DNA from: Roseiarcus sp963717215
Lineage (GTDB): Bacteria > Pseudomonadota > Alphaproteobacteria > Rhizobiales > Beijerinckiaceae
Assembly (NCBI GenBank): GCA_963717215.1
Contig: CAVQVS010000008.1
Span: 310,001 to 374,000 of the forward strand
Reading direction: 5' to 3'
DNA length: 64,000 nucleotides
In this document: positions 1-8,866 of the stretch, in pieces
Numbering within the stretch: the first letter of the stretch is position 1
Layout: every line of letters starts with the position of its first letter
Translations under genes and position numbers: made by a program
Notes under the pieces: model-generated
Databases searched by the model: none
What the model was told of the DNA's origin: nothing
Seen by the model: only the letters and a program-made list of their open reading frames with translations

Positions 1-227
1 CCGATCCGGCCGAGATAGTCCAGCGCCTCGCGATTGCCTGACAGCAGCAGATGATTGCCGTTATCGATCACGACGCCGAGCGTCGGATCGAGATAAGACC
101 GGCAGCGACCGCCAGCGAACGCCGCAGCCTCATGCACGATGACGTGACGCTCGGCATCGAGAAGGCGTACGGCGGCGCTCAAGCCGGCGATGCCCGCGCC
201 GAAAATATGGACCACGCCGCCGTTCAC
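1..227 (-). CDS. hpnE: Hydroxysqualene dehydroxylase HpnE, N-terminal part (cut by window edge)
   Basis: This is the first ~75 codons of an FAD-dependent amine-oxidase-fold protein. The N-terminus carries the dinucleotide-binding GxGxxG as GAGIAG, followed by the usual acidic end of the second strand (VIVHEAAAFAGGRCRS). The GTG start overlaps the hpnD stop in a GTGA tetranucleotide, which fixes the start and suggests translational coupling. By family knowledge, HpnE reduces hydroxysqualene, made by HpnC from presqualene diphosphate, to squalene, the substrate of squalene-hopene cyclase. Identity is inferred from the fold motif plus its place after hpnD; the C-terminus lies outside the window. 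Confidence 0.85.
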   Translation of the reverse strand, partial: MNGGVVHIFGAGIAGLSAAVRLLDAERHVIVHEAAAFAGGRCRSYLDPTLGVVIDNGNHLLLSGNREALDYLGRI

Positions 228-1045
228 AGGATGCCATATCGCAAAAGCGCGCCGAGCAGGCGCAGCCGGCTCGCCTTGACGCGGCGCCGCGGCGGCGCGA
301 AGCCCTCTTTCTGCATTCTGTCAAGGATCGAGCCATAAGCGGCCGCCATCAATCGCGGCGCCTTCACCGCCGCTCGCGGAGCTTCCGCCATGAATGATTG
401 GGCCTTCTCGAAATGCTCATGAGCGCGCGCGGCAACTTCCATGCAGGCACCGGCAAGCTTCGGATCGGCGGCGGCCGTCAGAGGCTCGTCGGTCGTCACC
501 CCTGCGGCCGTTAGCGCCTCGCCCGGCAGATAGAGCCGGCCGATGCTCGCGTCCTCATCGATATCGCGCAGGATGTTGGTGAGCTGCAGCGCGCGGCCAA
601 GATGATGGGCAAGTGCGACGCCGCGTTCGTCGGTCAGGCCAAAAATACAGACCGAGAGCCGACCGACGGCGGACGCCACACGATCGCAATAGAGGTCCAG
701 CGTCGCCCAGTCCGGACCGCGAATGTCCTGCTCCGCATCCATCGCCATGCCGTCGATCACGGCGTCGAAGTCCTCCTGCTTCAAATGAAAGCTGCGCGTC
801 TCCTCGGCGAGGACGGCAAGATGTGGCGGAGCCTGCCCAGCGAACATCGCGGCAATGTCAGCGCGCCACTGGTCCAACTTGGCAAGGCGCTCAGCCGGTG
901 TCGCAGGCCCGCGGTCGTCGGCAATGTCGTCGACCTCGCGACAGAAGCCATAGAGCGCAAACATCGCCTCGCGTTGCTTCTTCGGCAAAATGCGCAAGGC
1001 GGAATAGAAGGAGCTGTGCGCTACAGGCGCCGCCTGCGAAGTCAT
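224..1045 (-). CDS. hpnD: Presqualene diphosphate synthase HpnD
   Basis: A 273-residue squalene/phytoene synthase-family protein. It shows the first aspartate-rich motif as DDIADD at residues 39-44, after the family's FYSALRILP stretch, and the second as NILRDIDED, followed by GRLYLP. Family knowledge: HpnD condenses two farnesyl diphosphates to presqualene diphosphate, the first step of the HpnCDE route to squalene for hopanoids. The ATG overlaps the end of hpnC by 4 nt (ATGA) and its stop overlaps the hpnE start by 4 nt, so it sits inside a tightly coupled operon. HpnC and HpnD are paralogues; the order and the motifs favour HpnD here. Confidence 0.93.
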   Translation of the reverse strand: MTSQAAPVAHSSFYSALRILPKKQREAMFALYGFCREVDDIADDRGPATPAERLAKLDQWRADIAAMFAGQAPPHLAVLAEETRSFHLKQEDFDAVIDGMAMDAEQDIRGPDWATLDLYCDRVASAVGRLSVCIFGLTDERGVALAHHLGRALQLTNILRDIDEDASIGRLYLPGEALTAAGVTTDEPLTAAADPKLAGACMEVAARAHEHFEKAQSFMAEAPRAAVKAPRLMAAAYGSILDRMQKEGFAPPRRRVKASRLRLLGALLRYGIL

Positions 1046-1917
1046 GCGGCCGCTTTCGCCCGCCCGCGTCCCGCGCGCATCATCGCTGAGCCAAGAAATC
1101 GCGCAGCCCCAAGCCCGCCGACCATCATCAAGCCGACCTTGCTGAGATGCACACGCTCGCTCAATGGGTCGCGGCCTTCAAGATTGCGCGCGAGACGTCT
1201 TGCGAGCGCATGGATCGCGGAGATTTCTGCGCCAAGCCGCACGTCTTGGATTTGCGGGATGAGCGGCGCTCCACGCGCCACGAGTTCGCTCGTGCGGGCG
1301 GCAAGTTCCGCAAGCGCGCCACGCAGGGCTGGCTCCGCCTTCGGCCCATCCAGCATCTCCACCGAAGCGCCATGCGCGGCAAGCGTGTTCAGCGGCAGGT
1401 AAACGCGGTCGAGGCTTTTATAGTCGTCCGCACAGTCCTGTAAATGATTGATGATCTGCAGCGCCGAGCACACAGCGTCGGAGGCAGGCCACAGGGAAGG
1501 ATCTTCTTCGTGCACGTCGAGCACGAACCGGCCGACTGGCGCCGCAGACAGAGCGCAATAATCCATGAGTTCCGTCCAGTTGGCGTAGCGGTTCTTCCTC
1601 GCATCCAGCCGAAAAGCTTTCAGCAAATCCAAGGCATGCTTCGGACTCAAGCCGGTCCTGGCAAGCTCAAGCCGCAAAGGTTCGGCTTCGTCGGCCGGCG
1701 CCCCGCGCCCCGTGAGCGCATCGTCGAGATCGTCGAGAAGCTCGAGCTTCGTTTCTGGCGACAGAGCCGGGTGATCGGCGACATCATCGGCCGCGCGCAC
1801 GAACCGGTAGAAGGCCATAATCGGACGCCGTCGCTGCTCGCTGAGCAACCACGAAGCGACGGGAAAATTCTCGTCCCTGTGGCCCTTGCCTGAGAGAGCC
1901 TCTTTTACCGTCGTCAT
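1042..1917 (-). CDS. hpnC: Hydroxysqualene synthase HpnC
   Basis: A 291-residue squalene/phytoene synthase-family protein. The first aspartate motif is DDVAD at residues 44-48 and the second is in INHLQDCADD. The start is placed at the internal ATG at 1917 because that codon overlaps the hpnB stop in an ATGA, matching the spacing of all other genes here; a longer in-frame reading upstream would only overlap hpnB. HpnC converts presqualene diphosphate to hydroxysqualene (family knowledge). The open DENFPVASWLL stretch near the N-terminus is characteristic of HpnC rather than HpnD. The protein acts at the cytoplasmic face of the membrane in hopanoid biosynthesis. Confidence 0.92.
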   Translation of the reverse strand: MTTVKEALSGKGHRDENFPVASWLLSEQRRRPIMAFYRFVRAADDVADHPALSPETKLELLDDLDDALTGRGAPADEAEPLRLELARTGLSPKHALDLLKAFRLDARKNRYANWTELMDYCALSAAPVGRFVLDVHEEDPSLWPASDAVCSALQIINHLQDCADDYKSLDRVYLPLNTLAAHGASVEMLDGPKAEPALRGALAELAARTSELVARGAPLIPQIQDVRLGAEISAIHALARRLARNLEGRDPLSERVHLSKVGLMMVGGLGAARFLGSAMMRAGRGRAKAAA

Positions 1918-3098
1918 GCGCGCCCTGTCTCTCGCGCCGGCGCTTGGAATCGTCCTTTCCAGTAGCCACCGCGCCCCCGCCAATATTGTAGCGCCGAATC
2001 GAAAGTGAAGGCGACATAGGCTACTGCGATTGCGGGCAAGGCGAAGCCGCCAGTCAAAGGGCGCCCATAGAGCCGCAGCACCGGCGCAAGCGCAATCGCC
2101 ATCATCGCCCAGGTGACCGCGCCGGCCGCTTGCGCCGCGCCGCGTGCGAAGATCGCGATCAGCGGCGGCGCCACATAGACGAGCGCCATGCCTCCAATCG
2201 CGCCCGCAAGCCGCAGGGGCGAGTAGCGCAATTCAGCGAAAGCCGAGCGCGACACCATCCGGCGGAATTCGGCGAAGGTGGAATACGCGCGCAAACTGTC
2301 GACGCTTTCGGTCAAGCCCAGCCAGATTGGCCCCTGCCCTTTCATGAGCGCGCCGAGAGCACAATCGTCGATGAGCGCGTTGCGCACGGCCTCGAGACCG
2401 CCGGCGGCATGAAGAGCTGCCCGTCGCACAAGCATGCAGCCGCCAGCGGCCGCGGCAGTCTTCCGCCTCGGATCGTTCACCCAGGCAAAGGGGTAGAGCA
2501 TCTGAAAGAAGAAGACGAAAGCGGGCGCGAGCCAGCGCTCTGCCGCGCTCTCGCAGCGCAGCCTTACCATCAATGACGTCAGCACACTGTTTTTAGCGCT
2601 CGCGATCGCGACCAGACGCGTGAGCACGTGCGGGGCATAAGCGATGTCGGCGTCGGTGAAGAGGACAAATTCGGGCGCCTGCGCGCTCGCCTCGACTTCG
2701 GCCAAGCCCTGACGCATCGCTGACAGTTTGCCCGTCCACCCGGGCGGCGGGCCATTTCCTCTAACGATTTTTAGCCGGTCGGCCGCGTGTGTTTCGCTCG
2801 CTGCGTTCGACGCAACGGCCGCCGTGCCGTCCGTACTCTGATCGTCGACAACCATCACCGAAAGCCGCCCAGGATAGTCCTGCCGAAGGAGCGAGCCGAC
2901 GCTGCGCGCAATCATGTCGGCTTCATCGCGAGCGGGAATGATTGCGACGATGTTGGGCCAGACGCCCGCCTCGTTCCGAATCTTGTTCGCTGCAGCAGCG
3001 ATCTCGTCCCGCTCGCCGCACAGCCAGAACCATCCCCTGCCGAACAGAAGATAGGCCCAGATGGCCAACGGGACGACGGAGATGGCGACAAGAATCAT
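1914..3098 (-). CDS. hpnB: Hopene-associated glycosyltransferase HpnB
   Basis: A 394-residue family 2 glycosyltransferase. An N-terminal membrane anchor (ILVAISVVPLAIWAYLLF) is followed by the GT-A core with VVDDQSTDG near residue 85 and the metal/nucleotide-binding FTDADIAY near residue 147, then GGCMLVRRAAL. Two or three hydrophobic segments close the C-terminus. The gene lies between hpnA and hpnC with 4-nt overlaps on both sides. It is named for its constant association with hopanoid operons; the exact acceptor and sugar donor are not evident from sequence. Length and domain order match the HpnB family. Confidence 0.9.
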   Translation of the reverse strand: MILVAISVVPLAIWAYLLFGRGWFWLCGERDEIAAAANKIRNEAGVWPNIVAIIPARDEADMIARSVGSLLRQDYPGRLSVMVVDDQSTDGTAAVASNAASETHAADRLKIVRGNGPPPGWTGKLSAMRQGLAEVEASAQAPEFVLFTDADIAYAPHVLTRLVAIASAKNSVLTSLMVRLRCESAAERWLAPAFVFFFQMLYPFAWVNDPRRKTAAAAGGCMLVRRAALHAAGGLEAVRNALIDDCALGALMKGQGPIWLGLTESVDSLRAYSTFAEFRRMVSRSAFAELRYSPLRLAGAIGGMALVYVAPPLIAIFARGAAQAAGAVTWAMMAIALAPVLRLYGRPLTGGFALPAIAVAYVAFTFDSALQYWRGRGGYWKGRFQAPARETGRA

Positions 3099-4183
3099 TT
3101 CAGATGGCCGTGGGCGCGAAACCAGACGATCGCGTCGGCGAGGCCTTCGACATAGGGCCTCGAAACATAGCCGAGTTCGCGGCGCGCCTTGGAATCGTCG
3201 AAGAACATATGGTGGCTCGCCATCCGCAGGCCATCCATCGTAATGAAGGGTTCGACGCCACGAAGCGTCGCCAGGAACTCGGCTCCGTAGGCGATTGGAT
3301 AGAGCATTTTCCGCGGCAGCTTGAGCTTGGGCGGCCTGCGTCCGACGAGGCGAGCGATGTCCGCAAGCATATCGGCGAGGAAGACATTATCGCCGCCAAG
3401 AATATAACGCTCTCCGATTCTTCCGCGTTCAAGCGCGGCGATGTGTCCGGCAGCGACGTCATCGACATGCGCGAGATTGAGTCCGGTGTCGACAAAAGCC
3501 GGCATGCGTCCCAATGCGGCCTCCACGATGATGCGTCCCGTCGGCGTCGGCCGAACGTCGCGCGGGCCAATCGGGGTCGACGGGTTGACGATCACCGCCG
3601 GCAATCCATCGCGCTCAATCATCGCCTCGACCAGACGCTCGGCGGCCACCTTGCTGCGCTTGTAGGCGCCAATGCCCTCGCCGTCCGCGAGCGGATTGTC
3701 CTCTGTGGAGGGGGCGCCGTCGGCGAGCTTCAACGTGGCTACGCTGCTCGTGTAGACGATGCGCTCGACGCCGGCGCTGAGCGCCTCCTCCATGATCAGG
3801 CGCGTGCCCTCGACATTGCTGCGGCGGATCTCTTCGGGGTCTCGCGCCCAGAGTCGATAATCGGCGGCCGCATGGAAAAGGCAGCGGGCGCCTTTGAGCG
3901 CCGCCGCCAACGAGGCGCGATCGCGGAGGTCGCCCTCGCAAACGACGTCCGCCGCGTTGAGATTTGTCCGCGGGCTCGACGAACGCGCCAGAACGCGGAC
4001 GCCGTGGCCGCTGGCTCTCAGCGCAGACGCGATCGCCGAACCGAGAAAGCCGCTTGCACCCGTAACAAGAGTGGTGGAAGGGAGCGCCGAGTGGAATGCG
4101 CCCCGTGTCGTCCCAGCCTCGTCCGCGCGGCCCCCCGATCCCAAGTCCCGCGAAACCATGCTGTGTCCGCTTTCCCGATCCAT
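3095..4183 (-). CDS. hpnA: Hopanoid-associated sugar epimerase HpnA
   Basis: An extended short-chain dehydrogenase/epimerase. The NAD-binding TGASGFLG is at residues 41-48 of the longest reading and the catalytic YxxxK appears as YKRSK, preceded by the VYTSS strand. The conserved family core begins only about residue 38, so the N-terminus is longer than usual; ATG codons at 4183 and 4159 are both possible and neither has a strong ribosome binding site. It is the first gene of the hpn operon and overlaps hpnB by ATGA. Its role in hopanoid side-chain sugar metabolism is inferred from association rather than from a known substrate. Confidence 0.88.
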   Translation of the reverse strand: MDRESGHSMVSRDLGSGGRADEAGTTRGAFHSALPSTTLVTGASGFLGSAIASALRASGHGVRVLARSSSPRTNLNAADVVCEGDLRDRASLAAALKGARCLFHAAADYRLWARDPEEIRRSNVEGTRLIMEEALSAGVERIVYTSSVATLKLADGAPSTEDNPLADGEGIGAYKRSKVAAERLVEAMIERDGLPAVIVNPSTPIGPRDVRPTPTGRIIVEAALGRMPAFVDTGLNLAHVDDVAAGHIAALERGRIGERYILGGDNVFLADMLADIARLVGRRPPKLKLPRKMLYPIAYGAEFLATLRGVEPFITMDGLRMASHHMFFDDSKARRELGYVSRPYVEGLADAIVWFRAHGHLK

Positions 4184-4720
4184 ACGTTACCAAACTGCCA
4201 GCAAGGTCTCAGGGCTCGCGATCACACTCATGATGAACTGTCGTTTAGGCCAAACGGCCCGAGCTCTCGCACGAAATTTCTATAATCCTCACGGACAATC
4301 ATCCACATTCTTGTTCACGCGTGGCAAGCCAATGTCCTTTCAGCCTATCGGGGTCAAGCGCGTTAGGGTTCTATTGAGACGGTCAGGCCGGGTCGGCCAA
4401 TGACCCGGAACGCTCCGATTGTCGCCACCGACAATTTGAGCGAGGCAGCGCCGCCAACGGCCGACATTTTATTGCAAATGTCAGAACTCTTTGTTATGAT
4501 TTCTTAAAGACGATCACTCGAGGGAATTCGCTGGCCCGATTTGCTCGCATGGCCTCCGCCGCGAGGTCCTTGTCTCACCGGCGGCCGACCGCGCCGAGGC
4601 TCTGAAACGGGGAGAGCGCCAGCGGGCAAGCGGCTCCTTATTGGCGCCACAACCTGTTGAAAAGGCTGGATTCGGACTCGCTAACTGCGATCCTCTACCG
4701 GGCACGAGACTGGCCGAAAG
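4184..4720. other. Intergenic region upstream of hpnA, no gene seen
   Basis: About 540 bases between the start of hpnA and the end of the GH3 gene, both on the minus strand. The hpn operon promoter should lie here. The part next to hpnA contains an A/T-rich patch around 4275-4310 with a TATAGA-like box on the minus strand, but I could not pair it with a convincing -35 box. A 63-codon minus-strand reading at 4514-4705 lacks family features and is not called. Confidence 0.5.
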
Positions 4721-6856
4721 TCACTTGGTAAGCTCGACCACGCAGCTCCGCAGGCCGCCTGAATCGGCGCTCTGGCCGACATGGATCTCGAACCGACCAG
4801 GCTCAAGCACCGGCGCAAAGTTCGGACCTACGAACGACAGATCCTTGACCGGAAGCCGCCAGGTTACCTCCGTCCGCCCTCCTGCGGCGAGGAACGCCTT
4901 CTGCACGCCCTTGAGCTCCAACACGGGCCTCGCGATGCTTGCCACGGGGTCGCGTGCGAACAGAAACACGGTCGCCTCACCGGCGAGCGCGCTCTCATTG
5001 TGAACCGCAAGCGACACCTCGATCGTATCGCCCGCCCTAACTCGGGTCGGCTTGCAGGCAAGATCGCTTAGCGCAAAGCGGCTGTAGGAGAGGCCGTGGC
5101 CAAAGGGAAACTGCGGCGTCGGCGGCAGGTCGAGATAGGTGCTGGAATAGTGCACCCCGGGCGCGTAGGGGCGGCCGGAAGGAAGCTCATTGTAGAAGAT
5201 CGGGACCTGCCCAACATCGCAAGGCCAGCTCACAGGCAATCGGCCGGTCGGGTTGAATGTCCCCGTCAAAACTTCAGCGACCGCGTTTCCGGCCTCATGC
5301 CCAAGAAACCACGTCGCGAGCACCGCGTCGGCGCGCTCGAACAGCCATGGCGCGGTCAGCGGCCGACCTGACGAGAGCGTCACGACAACAGGCCTGCCGA
5401 GGGCAAGTATGGCTTGGGCAAGCGCGCACTGGCGGCCGGGCAAGCCGATGTCGACTCGGCTCGCCGCCTCCCCGCTCATCGCCGCGCTCTCGCCAAGGCA
5501 GAGCACGATAGCCTCGGCGCTCGCGCAAAGATCGATTGCGGCCGCCATCCCGTCGACCTTTTGTCCATCGATGTCGACGCCCGCGGCATGATCGATCTGG
5601 CATTGCGGCAGCGCCGCCCTGAGGCCCGCCAGGATTGACACGGCGTCCTCGGGCTTCCCCGCCGAAGCCCAGGAGCCCAGCATCTCGCCCGGCGCGTCAG
5701 CCAGAGGGCCGATGATTGCGAGGCGTTTGATCCGAGGGGAAAGAGGCAAAATCCCGGTGCGGTTAGACAGGAGCACAATCGCCTTCCGCGCTGCGTCCCG
5801 CGCCAGCTCGCGCCGCTCCGCTGCTCGGCGCCCATCCGGCGGGACGGATCCGCGGCGATAGGGATCATCGAAGAGGCCGAGGCGCTCCTTCAGCTTGAGC
5901 ACCCGCCGCACGCTGGCGTCGATCGTGGCCATTGTTACGAGGCCACGTTCCAGCGCGCCCGGCAAGCACTCGATGTAGGCGCCGCTCGTCATGTCGATGT
6001 CGACCCCGGCGTTGAGCGCAAGCGCGGCGGCTTCGACAAGATCCGCGGCAACGCCATGATTGAGGAGTTCCGCGACGGCGTTGTAGTCGCTGATCAAGAC
6101 GCCCTCGAAGCCGACGATTTCTCTGAGCCAGCCTTGCAGCAGGCCGGCGTTGGCGGTCATTGGCGCGCCAGAGACATCGATGAACGCCGGCATGATCGCC
6201 GCAGTCCTCGCAGCGACCGCAGCAGCAAACGGCGGCAGGTAAATCTCGTGCAATGTCCTCTCGGACACTTCCGCTGAGGCATATTCGCGACCGGCCATAA
6301 CCGCGCCATAGGCGCAGAGATGCTTGGCCGTCGCCGCAACGCTATCCTGGGCGGCAAGATCGGGTCCTTGGAAGCCTCGCGTCTTGGCCGTCGCCATCTG
6401 GCACGCGATCCATGTGTCTTCACCGGGGCTTTCGATAATACGGCCCCAACGTGGGTCGCGCGCGACGTCAAGCATCGGCGCAAAAGTCAGAGCGACCCCG
6501 TCCTCGGCGGCCTCTTCGGCGGCGACGCGCGCCGTCTTCTCCCACAGATCAGGCGCGAACTGACACGCTTCCGCCAACGACGCGGGAAAGATCGTGTGAT
6601 GGCCATGGATCACATCGAGGCCCATGAGAAGCGGAACGCCGAGACGGGAGTCCTCGATAGCGAGGCGTTGGAAAGCGCTCGTTTCGTCCGCGCCCCAAAG
6701 GTTGAGCAAGTTACCGATCCGCCCGGTTCGGATCCCCTCCTGCAGGTCCAGGAGCTCGCCGGGACCGGTGACCACGCGAGACGCAGCGACCATATTGAGC
6801 TGCCCGATCTTTTCCTCGAGCGTCATCTTTTGGAGCAATGCGTCGATGCGTCCCAT
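4721..6856 (-). CDS. Glycoside hydrolase family 3 beta-glucosidase (BglX-like)
   Basis: A 711-residue GH3 enzyme with the full three-part layout. The N-terminal TIM barrel carries KHLCAYG and the retaining nucleophile Asp257 in VLISDYNAV. The alpha/beta sandwich follows (GILPLSPRIKRLAIIGPLA; the ESAAMSGEAASRVDIGLPG stretch matches the usual acid/base loop region). A fibronectin-III-like C-terminus includes FPFGHGLSYSRF. No signal peptide is seen, unlike E. coli BglX, so a cytoplasmic enzyme is inferred. It is divergent from the ABC-GH144-GH15 operon next door. GH3 enzymes paired with 1,2-beta-oligoglucan phosphorylases act on sophoro-oligosaccharides in other bacteria; that specificity is inferred from the neighbours only. 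Confidence 0.92.
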   Translation of the reverse strand: MGRIDALLQKMTLEEKIGQLNMVAASRVVTGPGELLDLQEGIRTGRIGNLLNLWGADETSAFQRLAIEDSRLGVPLLMGLDVIHGHHTIFPASLAEACQFAPDLWEKTARVAAEEAAEDGVALTFAPMLDVARDPRWGRIIESPGEDTWIACQMATAKTRGFQGPDLAAQDSVAATAKHLCAYGAVMAGREYASAEVSERTLHEIYLPPFAAAVAARTAAIMPAFIDVSGAPMTANAGLLQGWLREIVGFEGVLISDYNAVAELLNHGVAADLVEAAALALNAGVDIDMTSGAYIECLPGALERGLVTMATIDASVRRVLKLKERLGLFDDPYRRGSVPPDGRRAAERRELARDAARKAIVLLSNRTGILPLSPRIKRLAIIGPLADAPGEMLGSWASAGKPEDAVSILAGLRAALPQCQIDHAAGVDIDGQKVDGMAAAIDLCASAEAIVLCLGESAAMSGEAASRVDIGLPGRQCALAQAILALGRPVVVTLSSGRPLTAPWLFERADAVLATWFLGHEAGNAVAEVLTGTFNPTGRLPVSWPCDVGQVPIFYNELPSGRPYAPGVHYSSTYLDLPPTPQFPFGHGLSYSRFALSDLACKPTRVRAGDTIEVSLAVHNESALAGEATVFLFARDPVASIARPVLELKGVQKAFLAAGGRTEVTWRLPVKDLSFVGPNFAPVLEPGRFEIHVGQSADSGGLRSCVVELTK

Positions 6857-7025
6857 GCGCCTGCCTTATTTAGAGCGGTCGACCGATGGTCTCGACCACA
6901 ACTGTCTTCGGAGCGATGCTGGCTTTCGCCAACGTGCTCTACGATAAAGCTTCAATCTAGGCTCCCGGGGCCCGCAAGACGGCGGCGCCAGATCGTGCGA
7001 GAATAGGCGCCGGGAGGGGAATTCG

Positions 7026-8855
7026 ATGGCGGATCAATCCACGGAACCATCAAAGGGCGCCGACAACACGGATAGCGCCTCGCTTAAAAGTCTGCTCTCC
7101 GACGTCATTTGGATGGCTTCGGCGTTTTGGGCTTCGCGCCAGCGCAACACGCTGCTCGCGCTGGCCGGCGGGTTAATCGTAGTTGTCGGCGCCACAGCGT
7201 ACATGCAAATCAGGCTCAATTCCTGGAACCGCCCATTCTACAATGCCCTGACCAACAAGGACATGCCTGGCTTCCTCGCCCAGCTGTGGGTCTTTGGCGA
7301 AATTGCGGGCATATTGCTCGTCCTTAATGTAGCGCAGATGTGGCTCAATCAGAGCTCCAAGGTCGTGTTGCGCCAAGGTCTGGTGAACGATCTCCTGGAC
7401 CAGTGGCTGAAGCCTAAGCGCGCGTTCCGCCTTTCGAATTCCGGCCCTCTCGGCGCCAACCCCGACCAGCGCCTCCAAGCCGACGCTCAGCATCTGACCG
7501 ATCTCTCCACCGACCTGGGCGTCGGCCTTCTGCAGTCGAGCCTGCTTCTGCTGACCTTCGTTGGCGTCCTTTGGGGGCTCTCGAGAGGCCAGTTTCTTCC
7601 GATCGCTGGTCATGATTTCGCGCCACCTGGCTATCTCGTCTGGTGCGCGCTGGTCTACGCTGGGGTTGCTTCCTACGTGAGCTGGCGCGTCGGTCGCCCG
7701 CTGATCAACCTCAATGCGGAGCACTATGCGAAAGAGGCCGATTTTCGTTTTGCGCTTGTACGGATAAACGAACACATCGACGGCATTACCCTCTACGGCG
7801 GCGAAGCCGACGAGAGAGGCCGTCTCAATGGCGTGTTTGGCGACGTGCTGGACATCTCACGACGGATCGTTACCGCCGTGACGCGCTTGACCTGGGTCAC
7901 CGCCGGCTACGGCTGGTTTACGATCATCGCGCCGATTCTGGTCGCGGCCCCGGCCTATTTCCGAAGCAACATAAGCTTCGGGGAGCTCATGGTGATCGTC
8001 GGCGCGTTCAACCAGGTGCAAACGGCCCTTCGATGGTTCGTCGACAACTTCTCCAACCTTGCGGACTGGCGGGCGACGCTGTTGCGCGTGGCCCGGTTCC
8101 GGAAAGCGATCCTAGGCATGGATGACCTCGGCCAGGCAGCGAGCCGCATCAACTTCGCTGAGGCGGACGAGCCGTCGATAAAGATCGACGATCTTCGGAT
8201 CGCCTCACCGGCAGGTTGCGTCACCCTGAGCGAACCCCATTCGGACATCGACGCCAAGGAACGTGTCCTGATCGCCGGCGAAAATGGTGAAGAAAAAGCC
8301 CTGCTGTTTCGCGCCATCGGCGGGCTCTGGCCGTGGGGGAGCGGCCGGATCACGCACCCGGCGCGGAACACGATCATGTTCATGCCGGTGCGAGCCTATA
8401 TCCCCCCCGGCTCGCTTCGCGAGATCGTCGCTTACCCGCACCCCACCGATTCCTTCGACCATCCTGCCGTTGTTAACGCGCTTGTCGGGGTCGGCCTTGA
8501 GCACCTCGAGCCCCACCTCGACAAGGTGGATCGATGGGATCGGGAATTGACCGACGACGAGAAGCAATGCCTCGCCTTCGCCCGTGTCTTCCTGCAAAGG
8601 CCCGGCTGGGTGGTTGTGAACGACGCGCTCGACGCTCTCGACCCAACCTCGCGCGAACGCATCAGGACGCTATTCTCGAACGAACTGGCAGAAATCGGCA
8701 TGATCAATATCGGGCATGACCAGCCTGAGACCGGCTTCTATCTCCGCAAACTGCATCTGGTTATGGATTCGAGCGGCCAGAAGTTCGAACCGGAACGTGA
8801 ACACCCGATGGCTGAACCGCCGAAATCCAGCGCTGAATCTCTTCCCGCCGAATAG
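7026..8855 (+). CDS. SbmA/BacA/YddA-type ABC transporter with degenerate ATPase domain
   Basis: A 609-residue fusion of an SbmA/BacA-type membrane domain (about residues 25-350, with NRPFYNALTNKDMPGF typical of the family) and an ABC nucleotide-binding domain (about 380-590). The ATPase motifs are badly eroded. The Walker A region is GENGEEKA (418-425), lacking the second Gly and the Ser/Thr. The signature is LTDDEKQC (508-515) instead of LSxGEQQR. The Walker B end is VVVND (529-533), where Asp-Glu would be expected. The reading frame is intact, so this is not simple decay. It has a good ribosome binding site (GAGGGGAATTCG) and lies 11 nt before the GH144-like gene. Substrate and direction are unknown. 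Confidence 0.85.
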   Translation: MADQSTEPSKGADNTDSASLKSLLSDVIWMASAFWASRQRNTLLALAGGLIVVVGATAYMQIRLNSWNRPFYNALTNKDMPGFLAQLWVFGEIAGILLVLNVAQMWLNQSSKVVLRQGLVNDLLDQWLKPKRAFRLSNSGPLGANPDQRLQADAQHLTDLSTDLGVGLLQSSLLLLTFVGVLWGLSRGQFLPIAGHDFAPPGYLVWCALVYAGVASYVSWRVGRPLINLNAEHYAKEADFRFALVRINEHIDGITLYGGEADERGRLNGVFGDVLDISRRIVTAVTRLTWVTAGYGWFTIIAPILVAAPAYFRSNISFGELMVIVGAFNQVQTALRWFVDNFSNLADWRATLLRVARFRKAILGMDDLGQAASRINFAEADEPSIKIDDLRIASPAGCVTLSEPHSDIDAKERVLIAGENGEEKALLFRAIGGLWPWGSGRITHPARNTIMFMPVRAYIPPGSLREIVAYPHPTDSFDHPAVVNALVGVGLEHLEPHLDKVDRWDRELTDDEKQCLAFARVFLQRPGWVVVNDALDALDPTSRERIRTLFSNELAEIGMINIGHDQPETGFYLRKLHLVMDSSGQKFEPEREHPMAEPPKSSAESLPAE

Positions 8856-8866
8856 ACAGGACGTCG

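Noticed and set aside
602..1402. 266-codon plus-strand reading opposite hpnD/hpnC
   Set aside because: It is antisense to two clearly conserved genes, has Arg/Ala-rich composition and no domain; a GC-rich shadow.
2942..4285. 447-codon plus-strand reading opposite hpnB/hpnA
   Set aside because: Antisense to hpnA, whose NAD-binding and YxxxK motifs are evident; no family features of its own.
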